Below, one piece after another: positions 9,229 through 16,845 of a stretch of 64,000 nt of DNA. Numbering within the stretch: the stretch's first letter is position 1; every line of letters begins with the position of its first letter. Below the pieces are notes generated by a model, which saw nothing but the letters and a program-made list of their open reading frames with translations, was not told where the DNA came from and did not search any database. The position numbers and the translations under genes are program-made. The stretch is from an uncultured Gemmatimonadales bacterium. Lineage in GTDB: Bacteria > Gemmatimonadota > Gemmatimonadetes > JACCXV01 > JAHWKZ01. The DNA lies in the NCBI GenBank assembly GCA_947259315.1, contig CAMYLR010000019.1, positions 1 to 64,000 on the forward strand. Direction: 5' to 3'.

Positions 9229-10775
9229 AGTACCTGACCTACTCGGGAAACACGCTGCTGGGAGCTGATCTGCCCGATCGAGCTACCGTTCTCTACCCGC
9301 CGCCAAAGATCGCGGGCATTCCCAAGCGCGGCATTCCGCGTGCCCTGAGGGAAGCACTGGAGGAGCCTGTCGGCATGGAGCCGCTGGCCGAACTCGTTGG
9401 GCCAAGCTCACGGGTGTTGATCGCTTTCGACGACAACTGCCAACCGTTCCCGTTGATGGCGCAGCCGGATATCCGGCAGATCATGATCACACGCCTGCTC
9501 GAGCTACTCGAAGATCAAGGCGTGAAGGAAGAGAACGTCCAACTGCGCTGCGCGGTCGCACTGCACCGCAAGATGCAGCATCACGAGTTGGTACACATGC
9601 TGGGCGAAAAGATCATGGCCCGGTTTTGGCCTGATCAACTGATGAACTTCGATGCCGAAGATGCGGACGATATCGTCGCGCTAGGTGAGACCGACGAGGG
9701 AGAGCCTGTAGAAACGAGCCGGGCGGTAATCGAAAGCGATCTCGTCATTTACGTCGACACCGTCCAGATCCCGCTAAACGGGGGTCACAAGTCAGTAGCC
9801 GTCGGGTTCGGTACGTACAACTCGATCGCTCCCCATCACGCACCACAAATGACCGAGCACACGCCACACGTGATGCAACCCGACGGCTCTTGCATGCACG
9901 CGACGATACGCCGCATGAGCGAGGTTATTCAGAAACACTGTCGAATCATGGTCATCGAAGCTGCGATGAACGGAGCCACCTATCCCCAACATCTCGAGTA
10001 CCTGAGCAAGTCGCCGGATCGATTGAGTTTCGCCGAACGGCTCCTGCGAAAGACAGCCCCGATGTCCATGCGGGCATTGCCAGAGCCAGCGCGAGCCAAG
10101 GTTTTTCGCGGTATACGATCCAAGTACGCGCCTATGGCGATCACCGCTGGGGCGATCGACGACGTTCATCAAGTCACGTTGGATGCACTACGACCTCAAC
10201 TGGAAGTTGCGGTCGATCGGCAGTTCGACACGTTGGTCTTTGGGTTACCCGACCTCTCACCGTACGCGATCGATGCCCGCATCAACCCCGTGCTCGTCGT
10301 CAGCGATGTCCTCGGCTACGTGTTCAACTGGTTTTGGAATCGGCCATTTATCAAACCGGGCGGTGCGGTGATCATCTTGAACCCGGTGTTCGAGGTGTTT
10401 CACGATCGATATCACGTTGCGTACCAGCGGTTCTGGGAGGAAGTATTGCCCGCCACAACCGACCCGTTCACGATGCAAGCCGAGTTTCAAGAGTCGTTTG
10501 CGCGCGATCCCGAGTTGATCGATTGCTACCGGCATCGATTTGCTCACCACGGCTTCCATCCATTCACGGTGTGGTACTGGGCGACCTACCCACTCAAGTA
10601 CTTATCCGAGACGATACTTGTGGGACCCCCGGATGATCGCGCGGCCCGGCGATTGGGCGTATCATGGGCGCCCAACCTGGATCATGCGCTGGCACACGCG
10701 AAGGAGGTCACCGGCGGTGACGATGTGGTTGCGCTTACGATCCCGCCATTCATGTACTTGAGCGTAACCGGCTGA
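9225..10775 (+). CDS. LarA-like (DUF2088, lactate racemase domain) protein
   Basis: 516 residues from the ATG at 9225 that overlaps the stop of the dehydrogenase; the open frame extends further upstream to 9147 but only inside that gene. The N-terminal half resembles the LarA catalytic domain: RVLIAFDDNCQPFP, a histidine-rich ALHRKMQHHELVHMLG stretch, and NGGHKSVAVGFGTYNSIAPHH. LarA proteins use a nickel-pincer nucleotide to racemise or epimerise 2-hydroxy acids; none of the cofactor-making genes larB/larC/larE is in this window. At about 516 residues it is longer than LarA (about 425) and has an aromatic C-terminal region (VFNWFWNRP, HPFTVWYWATYPLKYL). The substrate is unknown; its place in the lipid operon is notable. 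Confidence 0.7.
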   Translation: MKYLTYSGNTLLGADLPDRATVLYPPPKIAGIPKRGIPRALREALEEPVGMEPLAELVGPSSRVLIAFDDNCQPFPLMAQPDIRQIMITRLLELLEDQGVKEENVQLRCAVALHRKMQHHELVHMLGEKIMARFWPDQLMNFDAEDADDIVALGETDEGEPVETSRAVIESDLVIYVDTVQIPLNGGHKSVAVGFGTYNSIAPHHAPQMTEHTPHVMQPDGSCMHATIRRMSEVIQKHCRIMVIEAAMNGATYPQHLEYLSKSPDRLSFAERLLRKTAPMSMRALPEPARAKVFRGIRSKYAPMAITAGAIDDVHQVTLDALRPQLEVAVDRQFDTLVFGLPDLSPYAIDARINPVLVVSDVLGYVFNWFWNRPFIKPGGAVIILNPVFEVFHDRYHVAYQRFWEEVLPATTDPFTMQAEFQESFARDPELIDCYRHRFAHHGFHPFTVWYWATYPLKYLSETILVGPPDDRAARRLGVSWAPNLDHALAHAKEVTGGDDVVALTIPPFMYLSVTG

Positions 10776-10782
10776 AGAACAC

Positions 10783-11460
10783 GTGACTCAACACGGCGTT
10801 CGGCTCTATTTCGATTTCATCTCCCCGTACTCTTACCTAGCGCTATCTCAAGCCAAAATGTTTGGCGAACGGTACGCAATCGAGTGGGAGATACGGCCGA
10901 TCCTGTACGCCGCGATACTGGAAGCCACCGGGTTGGTGGGTCCAGCCGAGCAACCGATCAAACGGCGTTACACGGCGCACGATATCATCCGCGCGGCGGA
11001 CCGATTGGGTGTCCCCTTGGTCGGTCCTCCGGCCCATCCATTCAACCCCTTGATGGCCCTCCGAACAACTTGCCTCCACCAAGATCATCCGCGTAGCGTC
11101 GAGCTAGCCGTCGAGCTGGCCACCCTCTGTTGGGGTCAGGGACGACCGCTGACAGAGTACGAAGTGCTCGAGCAAGCCCTTCAAGCGACCGCGCTCGAGA
11201 CACCCGATCTAGCTGACCAGATCACCGCGCCGAGCACCAAGGCTTTGCTCAAGCAGAACACGGCGCAGGCACTCGCCGCGGGTGTGTTCGGTGTGCCGAC
11301 CTTTCTGTGGCAGGGGGAGGTCTTCTGGGGTCACGACCGCATGGACCATTTGGCGGACCGACTCGCCGGCAGGCTCGATTCACCCGCAACCCGCGCCCAA
11401 GCCTGGGCCGCTAAGCCGCGCGAAGCCGAGCGACCGAGCTCCCCTTGGCCAAAGTCCTAA
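10783..11460 (+). CDS. DsbA-family / 2-hydroxychromene-2-carboxylate isomerase-like protein
   Basis: 225 residues, GTG start 7 bases after the LarA-like stop. The N-terminus LYFDFISPYSYLALSQ is the hallmark of the kappa-GST/HCCA isomerase branch of the DsbA fold, with serine in place of the CxxC motif; GVFGVPTFLW near residue 168 carries the cis-proline. Enzymes of this branch use glutathione to isomerise aromatic or unsaturated acids; others have no known substrate. The last 16 bases overlap the TTG start of lpxB, so the genes are probably translated together. A role in the lipid pathway is only suggested by position. Confidence 0.78.
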   Translation: MTQHGVRLYFDFISPYSYLALSQAKMFGERYAIEWEIRPILYAAILEATGLVGPAEQPIKRRYTAHDIIRAADRLGVPLVGPPAHPFNPLMALRTTCLHQDHPRSVELAVELATLCWGQGRPLTEYEVLEQALQATALETPDLADQITAPSTKALLKQNTAQALAAGVFGVPTFLWQGEVFWGHDRMDHLADRLAGRLDSPATRAQAWAAKPREAERPSSPWPKS

Positions 11461-12587
11461 TCGTAGCCGGCGAGCCTTCGGGCGACGCCATTGGCGCCGA
11501 ACTCGTCGACGCGGCGCGCAAAGTGGCCCCGGCGATTGAGTTCTTCGGCGCGGTGGGTCCAGGTCTCGAAAGCGCGGGAGCGGAGCGTGTCGTCGAGACT
11601 CGCGAGCTCACCGCCCTGGGCCTGACCGAGGTCCTGCCCCGCTTGCCAGCGATTCGTCGGGCGATGAAGCGATTAGAGCGAGCGGCCAAGGAAAACCGCG
11701 CGATCGGCGCCGTGCTCATCGATTCACCCGATTTCAACTTGCGCCTAGCCCGGAAGCTCGATCGACGAACGATCCCGGTCGTTCAGTACGTCAGTCCAAC
11801 CGTTTGGGGCTGGCGTCCGGGACGCGTCTCTGCGATCGAGAGAAGCGTGCGTCGAGTGTTGCTCACGTTGCCGTTTGAGGCCGAGTTCTATCGTGATTCC
11901 CGCGTCGACGCCGTCTACGTGGGTCACCCGGCTTTGGATCGCATCCCAAAGGATCTCGGTGACCGCGATCTGATCGCCAAACGACTCGGCTTAGACGCGT
12001 CGCTTCGCTGGGTGGCCCTCTTGCCGGGCAGCCGAACGGGCGAACTCGACCGGATGGGTCCGCTGCTGGCACAGAGCGCCGCCTGCATTCGGCAACGAAT
12101 CCCAGACATCGAGCTCTTGGCGATGGTCGCACCGGGGCTCGACTCTTCGGCGGTCGCCTCCTCCCTCGCCGGGGTCGCGGGGCTGAAACTCATCGATACG
12201 GACCGCCACGTCGCATTAGGTCATTGCGATGCGGCGATCGCTAGTTCGGGAACCGTGTCTCTAGAGCTGGCGATGCTCGGCGTCCCACACGTGGTGGCTT
12301 ACCGGCTCTCTAGTGTCACGTTCGCGATCGCCAGGCGTATGGCCAGGGTGCGCTGGATCGCGCTGCCCAACCTGATCGCCGGTCGAGCGATCGTTCCCGA
12401 GCTGATTCAACGCGACGCCGAGCCGCACCGGCTGGCGCAACCGGTGATCGAATGGCTCGAAGATGACCGCGCGCGTGCGGCGATCAGGGCAGAGTTGCGA
12501 AACGTATCTCAGGCCCTTGGTCCGCCCGGCGTCGCCGAACGCGCGGCCAGAGCTGCGCTCTCCGTCTTTGGTGTTCCCGTCGAGTGA
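11445..12587 (+). CDS. lpxB: Lipid-A-disaccharide synthase LpxB
   Basis: 380 residues, TTG start inside the end of the preceding gene. Contains LpxB/GT19 signatures: AGEPSGDAIGAELV at the N-terminus, IDSPDFNLRLARKL, QYVSPTVWGWRPGR, YVGHPALD and the C-terminal sugar-nucleotide site with SSGTVSLELAMLG. It joins UDP-2,3-diacylglucosamine to 2,3-diacylglucosamine 1-phosphate at the inner membrane, so the organism makes lipid A or a relative. No other lpx gene is near. Its place at the end of the lipid run implies co-expression of outer-membrane lipid synthesis with the acyltransferase fusion (inference). Confidence 0.92.
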   Translation: MAKVLIVAGEPSGDAIGAELVDAARKVAPAIEFFGAVGPGLESAGAERVVETRELTALGLTEVLPRLPAIRRAMKRLERAAKENRAIGAVLIDSPDFNLRLARKLDRRTIPVVQYVSPTVWGWRPGRVSAIERSVRRVLLTLPFEAEFYRDSRVDAVYVGHPALDRIPKDLGDRDLIAKRLGLDASLRWVALLPGSRTGELDRMGPLLAQSAACIRQRIPDIELLAMVAPGLDSSAVASSLAGVAGLKLIDTDRHVALGHCDAAIASSGTVSLELAMLGVPHVVAYRLSSVTFAIARRMARVRWIALPNLIAGRAIVPELIQRDAEPHRLAQPVIEWLEDDRARAAIRAELRNVSQALGPPGVAERAARAALSVFGVPVE

Positions 12588-12613
12588 TTCTCGTCGCCGC
12601 TCAGCGCAACCGT

Positions 12614-12642
12614 TTGACTTGCATTGGAGCGGTAACGATTAT
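12614..12642 (+). promoter_or_regulatory. Candidate sigma-70 promoter for doxX-thyX-like genes
   Basis: TTGACT at 12614-12619, a 17-base spacer, then GATTAT at 12637-12642. This is the best promoter-like element in the 105-base gap after lpxB and lies about 50 bases ahead of the doxX ATG. Experimentally untested. Confidence 0.5.
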
Positions 12643-12647
12643 TCGTT
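12634..12647. promoter_or_regulatory. Palindrome overlapping the doxX -10 box (candidate operator)
   Basis: AACGATTATTCGTT is a perfect inverted repeat (arms AACGA/TCGTT, centre TTAT) that covers the proposed -10. A wider inverted pair, GGAGCG at 12626-12631 and CGCTCC at 12655-12660, brackets it. The geometry fits a repressor site, but no local repressor gene is obvious. Confidence 0.35.
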
Positions 12648-12692
12648 CACGGTACGCTCCATCACCGATCCCAAACGTAGCGAGGCGATAGC

Positions 12693-13127
12693 ATGGCTGG
12701 CGGAACCTTGGTTTCTACGCTGAGCCGGCTCTTCTGCGGTCTAGCGTTCGTTTTTCACGGCGCCCCAAAGGTCTTTAACCTCGAGGCCACGTCGGGCTTC
12801 TTCGAGAGCGTCGGATTTCCATCCTGGTTGGCGATCCCGGTCGCCGGGCTCGAGTTCTTCGGCGGGATATTCCTGCTAGTGGGGTTTCTCACCCGTTGGT
12901 TATCCGTGCTCTTCATCCTGGAGATGGTTGTAGCGATCGTGGCCGTCCACCTGCCAAATGGGTGGAACGTTTTTGAGGGCGGCTACGAGTACAGTCTCGC
13001 ATTGATCGTCATGCTGATCGGTGTCATCGTGCTCGGTCCCGGCTCATTCTCGATCGACGGACAGCTCCGGAAGAGTCGCGAGGGGGCTACCTCACCTGAA
13101 CCCGACCCACCCAGCCTGGAGACGTGA
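12693..13127 (+). CDS. DoxX-family membrane protein
   Basis: 144 residues with four hydrophobic segments (about 7-25, 45-65, 70-88, 98-118). RLFCGLAFVFHGAPKVF, ESVGFPSWLAIPVAGLEFFGGIFLLVG and LTRWLSVLF are typical of DoxX/SURF4-like proteins, which are linked to thiosulfate:quinone oxidation in archaea and to redox or oxidative stress responses in bacteria; the function here is unknown. A GAGG ribosome site sits 9 bases before the ATG. The stop overlaps the GTG of the following ThyX-like gene (GTGA). A likely promoter lies just upstream at 12614-12642. Confidence 0.85.
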   Translation: MAGGTLVSTLSRLFCGLAFVFHGAPKVFNLEATSGFFESVGFPSWLAIPVAGLEFFGGIFLLVGFLTRWLSVLFILEMVVAIVAVHLPNGWNVFEGGYEYSLALIVMLIGVIVLGPGSFSIDGQLRKSREGATSPEPDPPSLET

Positions 13128-14677
13128 GCCCGGCGGCAACCTTCCTCTCAGCGGCGCCCGAGGTCCGGCTGGCAAAAGCGTTCGAAGCGCCGTTCGCCAA
13201 CTTTCTCGCCACGGCGCGAACGTGCTACAGCTCCAAGGGCATCATCCCCGACGTCGAAATCAACGATCGGTGGATCGGGCTGGCCAGGAGTCTGTACCAG
13301 GCCGGGCACCACACCACCCTGCAGCATGCTCAGTTTCAATTCTCCCTCGCCAATGTCAGCCGCCATTTTATCTGGAGCTTTCTCCACAGTCATCCGTTCT
13401 ACAACAGCGAGCAGGTGAGTCAGCGCTACGTCGAGGTGAAGCCGGGAAACGTCGTGATCCCGCCGTTGCAGAGCGAAGCCCTGGCGAGATATCAATCGAC
13501 GGTGGGGCGGCAAATGAAGGAGTACCGCGAGCTGATCGAGCTGTTGACGCCGGTGACCGAGGATGCCTATTACGAGCGCTTCCCAGGCCGAAGATCGAAC
13601 GCTGAGAAGTACGCCAAAGAGATCCAGAAACGAGCGCAGGAGATCGCTCGATACGTGTTGCCGATCGGCACGTTCGCATACCTGTATCACACCGTCAGTG
13701 GTATCACACTGTTGCGCTACGCAAGGCTGTGCGAGCAAGTCGACACGACGGCGGAGACAAGGCTAGTCGTCAAGGCGATGGTGGACGCGTTGTTGGAATA
13801 CGATCCCGCCTACGAGACGATCCTGGAGGAATCGCTGCCGTTGGATTCCACTCCTGAACACAGCTTCCTGAGCGCGCGCAACGGCGATGGCGAGCGACGG
13901 CGCACGTTCCGTAGGGAATTCGATCGTCAGCTGGATGGCAGATTGTCGCAGCTGGTCGACTACGGGGCTCGCAACGAACAGGTGCTGGCTGACGCTGTGC
14001 GTGAGGTGCTGGGCGAACCCAAAGCCGCGCTCTCCGATGACGAGGCGATCGGCCTGGCGCTCGATTCACGGCTCAACCCGTTACTCGGCGAAGCACTCAA
14101 TCTGACCACACACGCCAAGCTCACACGGGCCCTTTATCACCCCCATTACACGTTTCGGAAACGGCTCTCGCACGCCGGTGACTCACAAGACCAACGGCAT
14201 CGAATGACACCTGGCTCGCGGCCAGCGCTTACCGCGCACATCACCCGTGAACCGGACTACCTCGTTCCACGGTTGGTACTTGAGGACGCGCGTGTCGAAA
14301 CAGCGTACCGACAGAGCATGGAGCGCACTTGGGAAGACATCGACGCCGTGCGGGCGGCTGGCGCCCCGGCAGAGTTCGCCGAATACCTTCTGCCGAACGC
14401 GGTCGCCATCCGGTTCACCGAGTCGGCGGACCTGCTGAACTTGTTCCACAAGCACACGATGCGTCTGTGTTACAATGCGCAGGAGGAGATTTGGCAGGCA
14501 TCGCTCGAAGAGGCGCAACAAGTCACCGCAGTCAACCCGCGAATCGGGCGCCATCTACTACCACCCTGCACGGTCCGCTTTCACGCCGGTCAACGACCGA
14601 TCTGCCCCGAAGGGACACGCTTCTGCGGCGAGCGGGTCTGGAAGCTCGATGTGGACGCGTTTACCCGCCGTATCTGA
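13124..14677 (+). CDS. Tandem ThyX-like (flavin-dependent thymidylate synthase family) protein
   Basis: 517 residues, twice the size of a normal ThyX subunit. The first half (about 10-250) has YQAGHHTTLQHAQFQF and, where RHRx7S should be, SFLHSHPFYNSEQVSQRYV: the SQRY end is kept but the RHR is not. The second half (about 300-500) has RKRLSHAGDSQDQRHRMTP and the LLPNAVAIRFTESADLLNLF...EEIW helix; it keeps RHR but not the following serine. ThyX makes dTMP from dUMP using methylene-THF, FAD and NADPH at subunit interfaces, so the halves could complement each other (inference). It might be the thymidylate synthase or a non-canonical paralogue. GTG start overlapping the doxX stop. Confidence 0.82.
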   Translation: MSPAATFLSAAPEVRLAKAFEAPFANFLATARTCYSSKGIIPDVEINDRWIGLARSLYQAGHHTTLQHAQFQFSLANVSRHFIWSFLHSHPFYNSEQVSQRYVEVKPGNVVIPPLQSEALARYQSTVGRQMKEYRELIELLTPVTEDAYYERFPGRRSNAEKYAKEIQKRAQEIARYVLPIGTFAYLYHTVSGITLLRYARLCEQVDTTAETRLVVKAMVDALLEYDPAYETILEESLPLDSTPEHSFLSARNGDGERRRTFRREFDRQLDGRLSQLVDYGARNEQVLADAVREVLGEPKAALSDDEAIGLALDSRLNPLLGEALNLTTHAKLTRALYHPHYTFRKRLSHAGDSQDQRHRMTPGSRPALTAHITREPDYLVPRLVLEDARVETAYRQSMERTWEDIDAVRAAGAPAEFAEYLLPNAVAIRFTESADLLNLFHKHTMRLCYNAQEEIWQASLEEAQQVTAVNPRIGRHLLPPCTVRFHAGQRPICPEGTRFCGERVWKLDVDAFTRRI

Positions 14678-14695
14678 TCACCGCTAGGAATAGAG

Positions 14696-14707
14696 CGGTT
14701 CGAACCG
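14696..14707. repeat. Perfect 12-base palindrome in short intergenic gap
   Basis: CGGTTCGAACCG lies in the 68-base gap after the ThyX-like gene and about 40 bases before the TonB-like gene. It could be an operator or a small hairpin; too short to assign a role. Confidence 0.3.
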
Positions 14708-14745
14708 TTCGTCGAAGCCAGGGGTAATCTGCACGAGGAGGGCGC

Positions 14746-15402
14746 GTGCAACCTGACATCAACACATGGTGGGGACGGCCTTTCAGGCTCGCCGTACTGG
14801 CGGCGGCCGCGATCCACGTAGTGGCACTGCTGACGCTTTCGATCCCGGGGTCCAAGACGTACGACGATCGGCTCGCCGATAGCGAATTGCTTCTCGTTCC
14901 AATGGTCGTGAGTCAGCCTCGTCAGACAGCCCCGGAACCCCCGGTACAACAACTCGACGATGAGGTTCCGCCAGAGACTCCGGCAGTGCAAATCGACATC
15001 GAGATCCCCCAACCCGCGATGTCGCCAGCAGCACCGTTGACCAGAACGATTCCGCCGACAACGCTAAACGCCCTTACTGAGCCGACCCAATCGCTGATCG
15101 TCAAGCCAGCCGGAATCGGGCGCCGGACGTCCCCCATCGACGCCAAGATGTTGGCGATAGCCCGAGCCGAGTCCCTCCTCACCTCACGGTTGGCTTCATT
15201 GCCCGGAGCAGGCGCTCCGAAACCGAAGCGGCCGATCGACCTGGCCGAGGAGGGCGGCGTGACGGTCGTGATCCCATGGTCGGGGTTCCTCCCTGCGGAT
15301 CGATACGACGAAGTCTGGCGCGCGGACCGCTGCCGCAACACGGACCGCGACGATGACACCGACAAACCGGGCGAAGCCGCGGCTCGTCGGGCGCAGTGCT
15401 GA
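14746..15402 (+). CDS. TonB-like membrane-anchored protein of unknown function
   Basis: 218 residues, GTG start with a strong GAGGAGGG site a few bases upstream. One N-terminal membrane helix (about residues 11-32, RLAVLAAAAIHVVALLTLSI) is followed by a proline-rich periplasmic-type stretch (about 50-120, with PEPPVQQLDDEVPPETP). This is the layout of TonB-type energy transducers, but the C-terminal part shows no clear TonB domain and ends in a charged tail (RCRNTDRDDDTDKPGE). It could be a degenerate TonB, a linker protein, or unrelated. Convergent with the glutamate dehydrogenase gene, with a 26-base gap. Confidence 0.6.
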   Translation: MQPDINTWWGRPFRLAVLAAAAIHVVALLTLSIPGSKTYDDRLADSELLLVPMVVSQPRQTAPEPPVQQLDDEVPPETPAVQIDIEIPQPAMSPAAPLTRTIPPTTLNALTEPTQSLIVKPAGIGRRTSPIDAKMLAIARAESLLTSRLASLPGAGAPKPKRPIDLAEEGGVTVVIPWSGFLPADRYDEVWRADRCRNTDRDDDTDKPGEAAARRAQC

Positions 15403-15428
15403 CCTCGGACTATCGGAAAAACAGGTAG

Positions 15429-16742
15429 CTAGACGTAACCTCTCAGGCGGGTCGCTTCCATGACGCGCGAGATCCCGATCATGTAGGAAGCGTTGCGACA
15501 CGTTAACCGCTCGGCTTGGCTGGTTGTAAATACGTCCCGCCAGGCCAAATTGATGAATCGCTTGAGCTCCTCATTCACCTTTCCGAGTGACCAATGGAAC
15601 TTCTGGATGTTCTGAACCCACTCGAAGTACGACACGATCACCCCACCGGCATTGACTAGAAGATCCGGCAAAACCAGGACCCCTCGTTGGTTGAGAACAT
15701 CATCGCCACCAGGGGTCACGGGATGGTTGGCGGCCTCGACGACAACCTCGGCCTGTACGCGTGCGGCGACTTCCGGATTGATCACGCCGCCGATCGCGGC
15801 GGGCATAAGAATGTCACAATCACACGTCAGTAGCTCTTCCTGAGTCAACGGATCGGCGTCCGGGAACCCGACCACGCTACCGGTGTCGTCAACGTGCTTC
15901 AGCAACCGCGGGATATCGAGCCCGTCGCCATCGAAGATCCCGCCGTCGACATCCGAAACCGCCACGATGGTGAGCCCCATACCGTCCAGAATGCGAGCTC
16001 CCCAGCTGCCGACATTGCCAAAACCCTGGATCGCGACTCGGGTGCCATCGATTGAAAAGCCACAATCAGCCGCCGCCGATTCGAGCACGTACGCGGCCCC
16101 CTGGGCGGTCGCCTGTTCCCGCCCCGGCGAGCCCCCGAGTGGAATGGGCTTGCCAGTTACGATCCCCGGCGTGTGACCATAACGCTGACCGTACGCGTCC
16201 ATCATCCAGGCCATGATCTGCGCATTGGTGTTCATGTCAGGTGCGGGTATATCCCGATTGATTCCGAGGATGTACGAGATGTGCGAGGTATAGCGGCGCG
16301 TCATGTCGCGTAGCTCGCGCGGACTCATTCCCCGTGGGTCGACCTGAATGCCGCCTTTCGCGCCGCCAAAGGGAACGTCGACGATCGCGGTCTTCCACGT
16401 CATCAGCGACGCCAGTGCCCGGATTTCGCTCAGGTCTGCCTCCGGATGATACCGGATTCCCCCTTTGTACGGTCCGCGAGCGCCATTGTGTTGCACGCGA
16501 TAGCCGATAAAAACCTCGAGGGTCCCGTCGTCCATCCTCACCGGCACCTCGACCCGCATCTCGCGATACGGTGTCTTGAGCAGCAGCCGAAAGTCCTCTG
16601 AAACGCCAGCTGCGGTAGCCCCGATGTCGAAGTAGTGATTGACCGCGGCGAACGGATCGGTTTCGAGCTCGGCCGCCGCAGCGTCGACGGTCCCGGTATC
16701 GCGCGCTGCGAGCGTCGATTCAGCGTTCGGTGGGTTAGACAT
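15429..16742 (-). CDS. Glu/Leu/Phe/Val dehydrogenase (glutamate dehydrogenase)
   Basis: 437 residues, hexameric GDH family. Substrate and catalytic features: GYRVQHNGARGPYKGGIRYH, MTWKTAIVDVPFGGAKGG with the catalytic lysine, and PAPDMNTN; the NAD(P) domain has VAIQGFGNVG. It interconverts glutamate and 2-oxoglutarate plus ammonia in the cytosol. The signature EVFIGYRVQHN is typical of the NAD-using catabolic type, though cofactor choice cannot be read with certainty. Divergent from the DUF255 gene; the 103-base gap contains TATAAT (plus) and TATACT (minus) but no convincing -35 partners. Confidence 0.93.
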   Translation of the reverse strand: MSNPPNAESTLAARDTGTVDAAAAELETDPFAAVNHYFDIGATAAGVSEDFRLLLKTPYREMRVEVPVRMDDGTLEVFIGYRVQHNGARGPYKGGIRYHPEADLSEIRALASLMTWKTAIVDVPFGGAKGGIQVDPRGMSPRELRDMTRRYTSHISYILGINRDIPAPDMNTNAQIMAWMMDAYGQRYGHTPGIVTGKPIPLGGSPGREQATAQGAAYVLESAAADCGFSIDGTRVAIQGFGNVGSWGARILDGMGLTIVAVSDVDGGIFDGDGLDIPRLLKHVDDTGSVVGFPDADPLTQEELLTCDCDILMPAAIGGVINPEVAARVQAEVVVEAANHPVTPGGDDVLNQRGVLVLPDLLVNAGGVIVSYFEWVQNIQKFHWSLGKVNEELKRFINLAWRDVFTTSQAERLTCRNASYMIGISRVMEATRLRGYV

Positions 16743-16845
16743 GGCGGGCGCAGTATAATCCCGTGCCGCGTCGATCGGCCATCGCTAGTTGAAGATTCGG
16801 GCGGTCCGATCAACAGCCTCTCCCTCTTGGATTTACGGAGTCTCG

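Noticed and set aside
16743-16845. TATAAT (plus) and TATACT (minus) between glutamate dehydrogenase and the DUF255 gene
   Set aside because: No acceptable -35 element at a normal distance on either strand, so no promoter was called.
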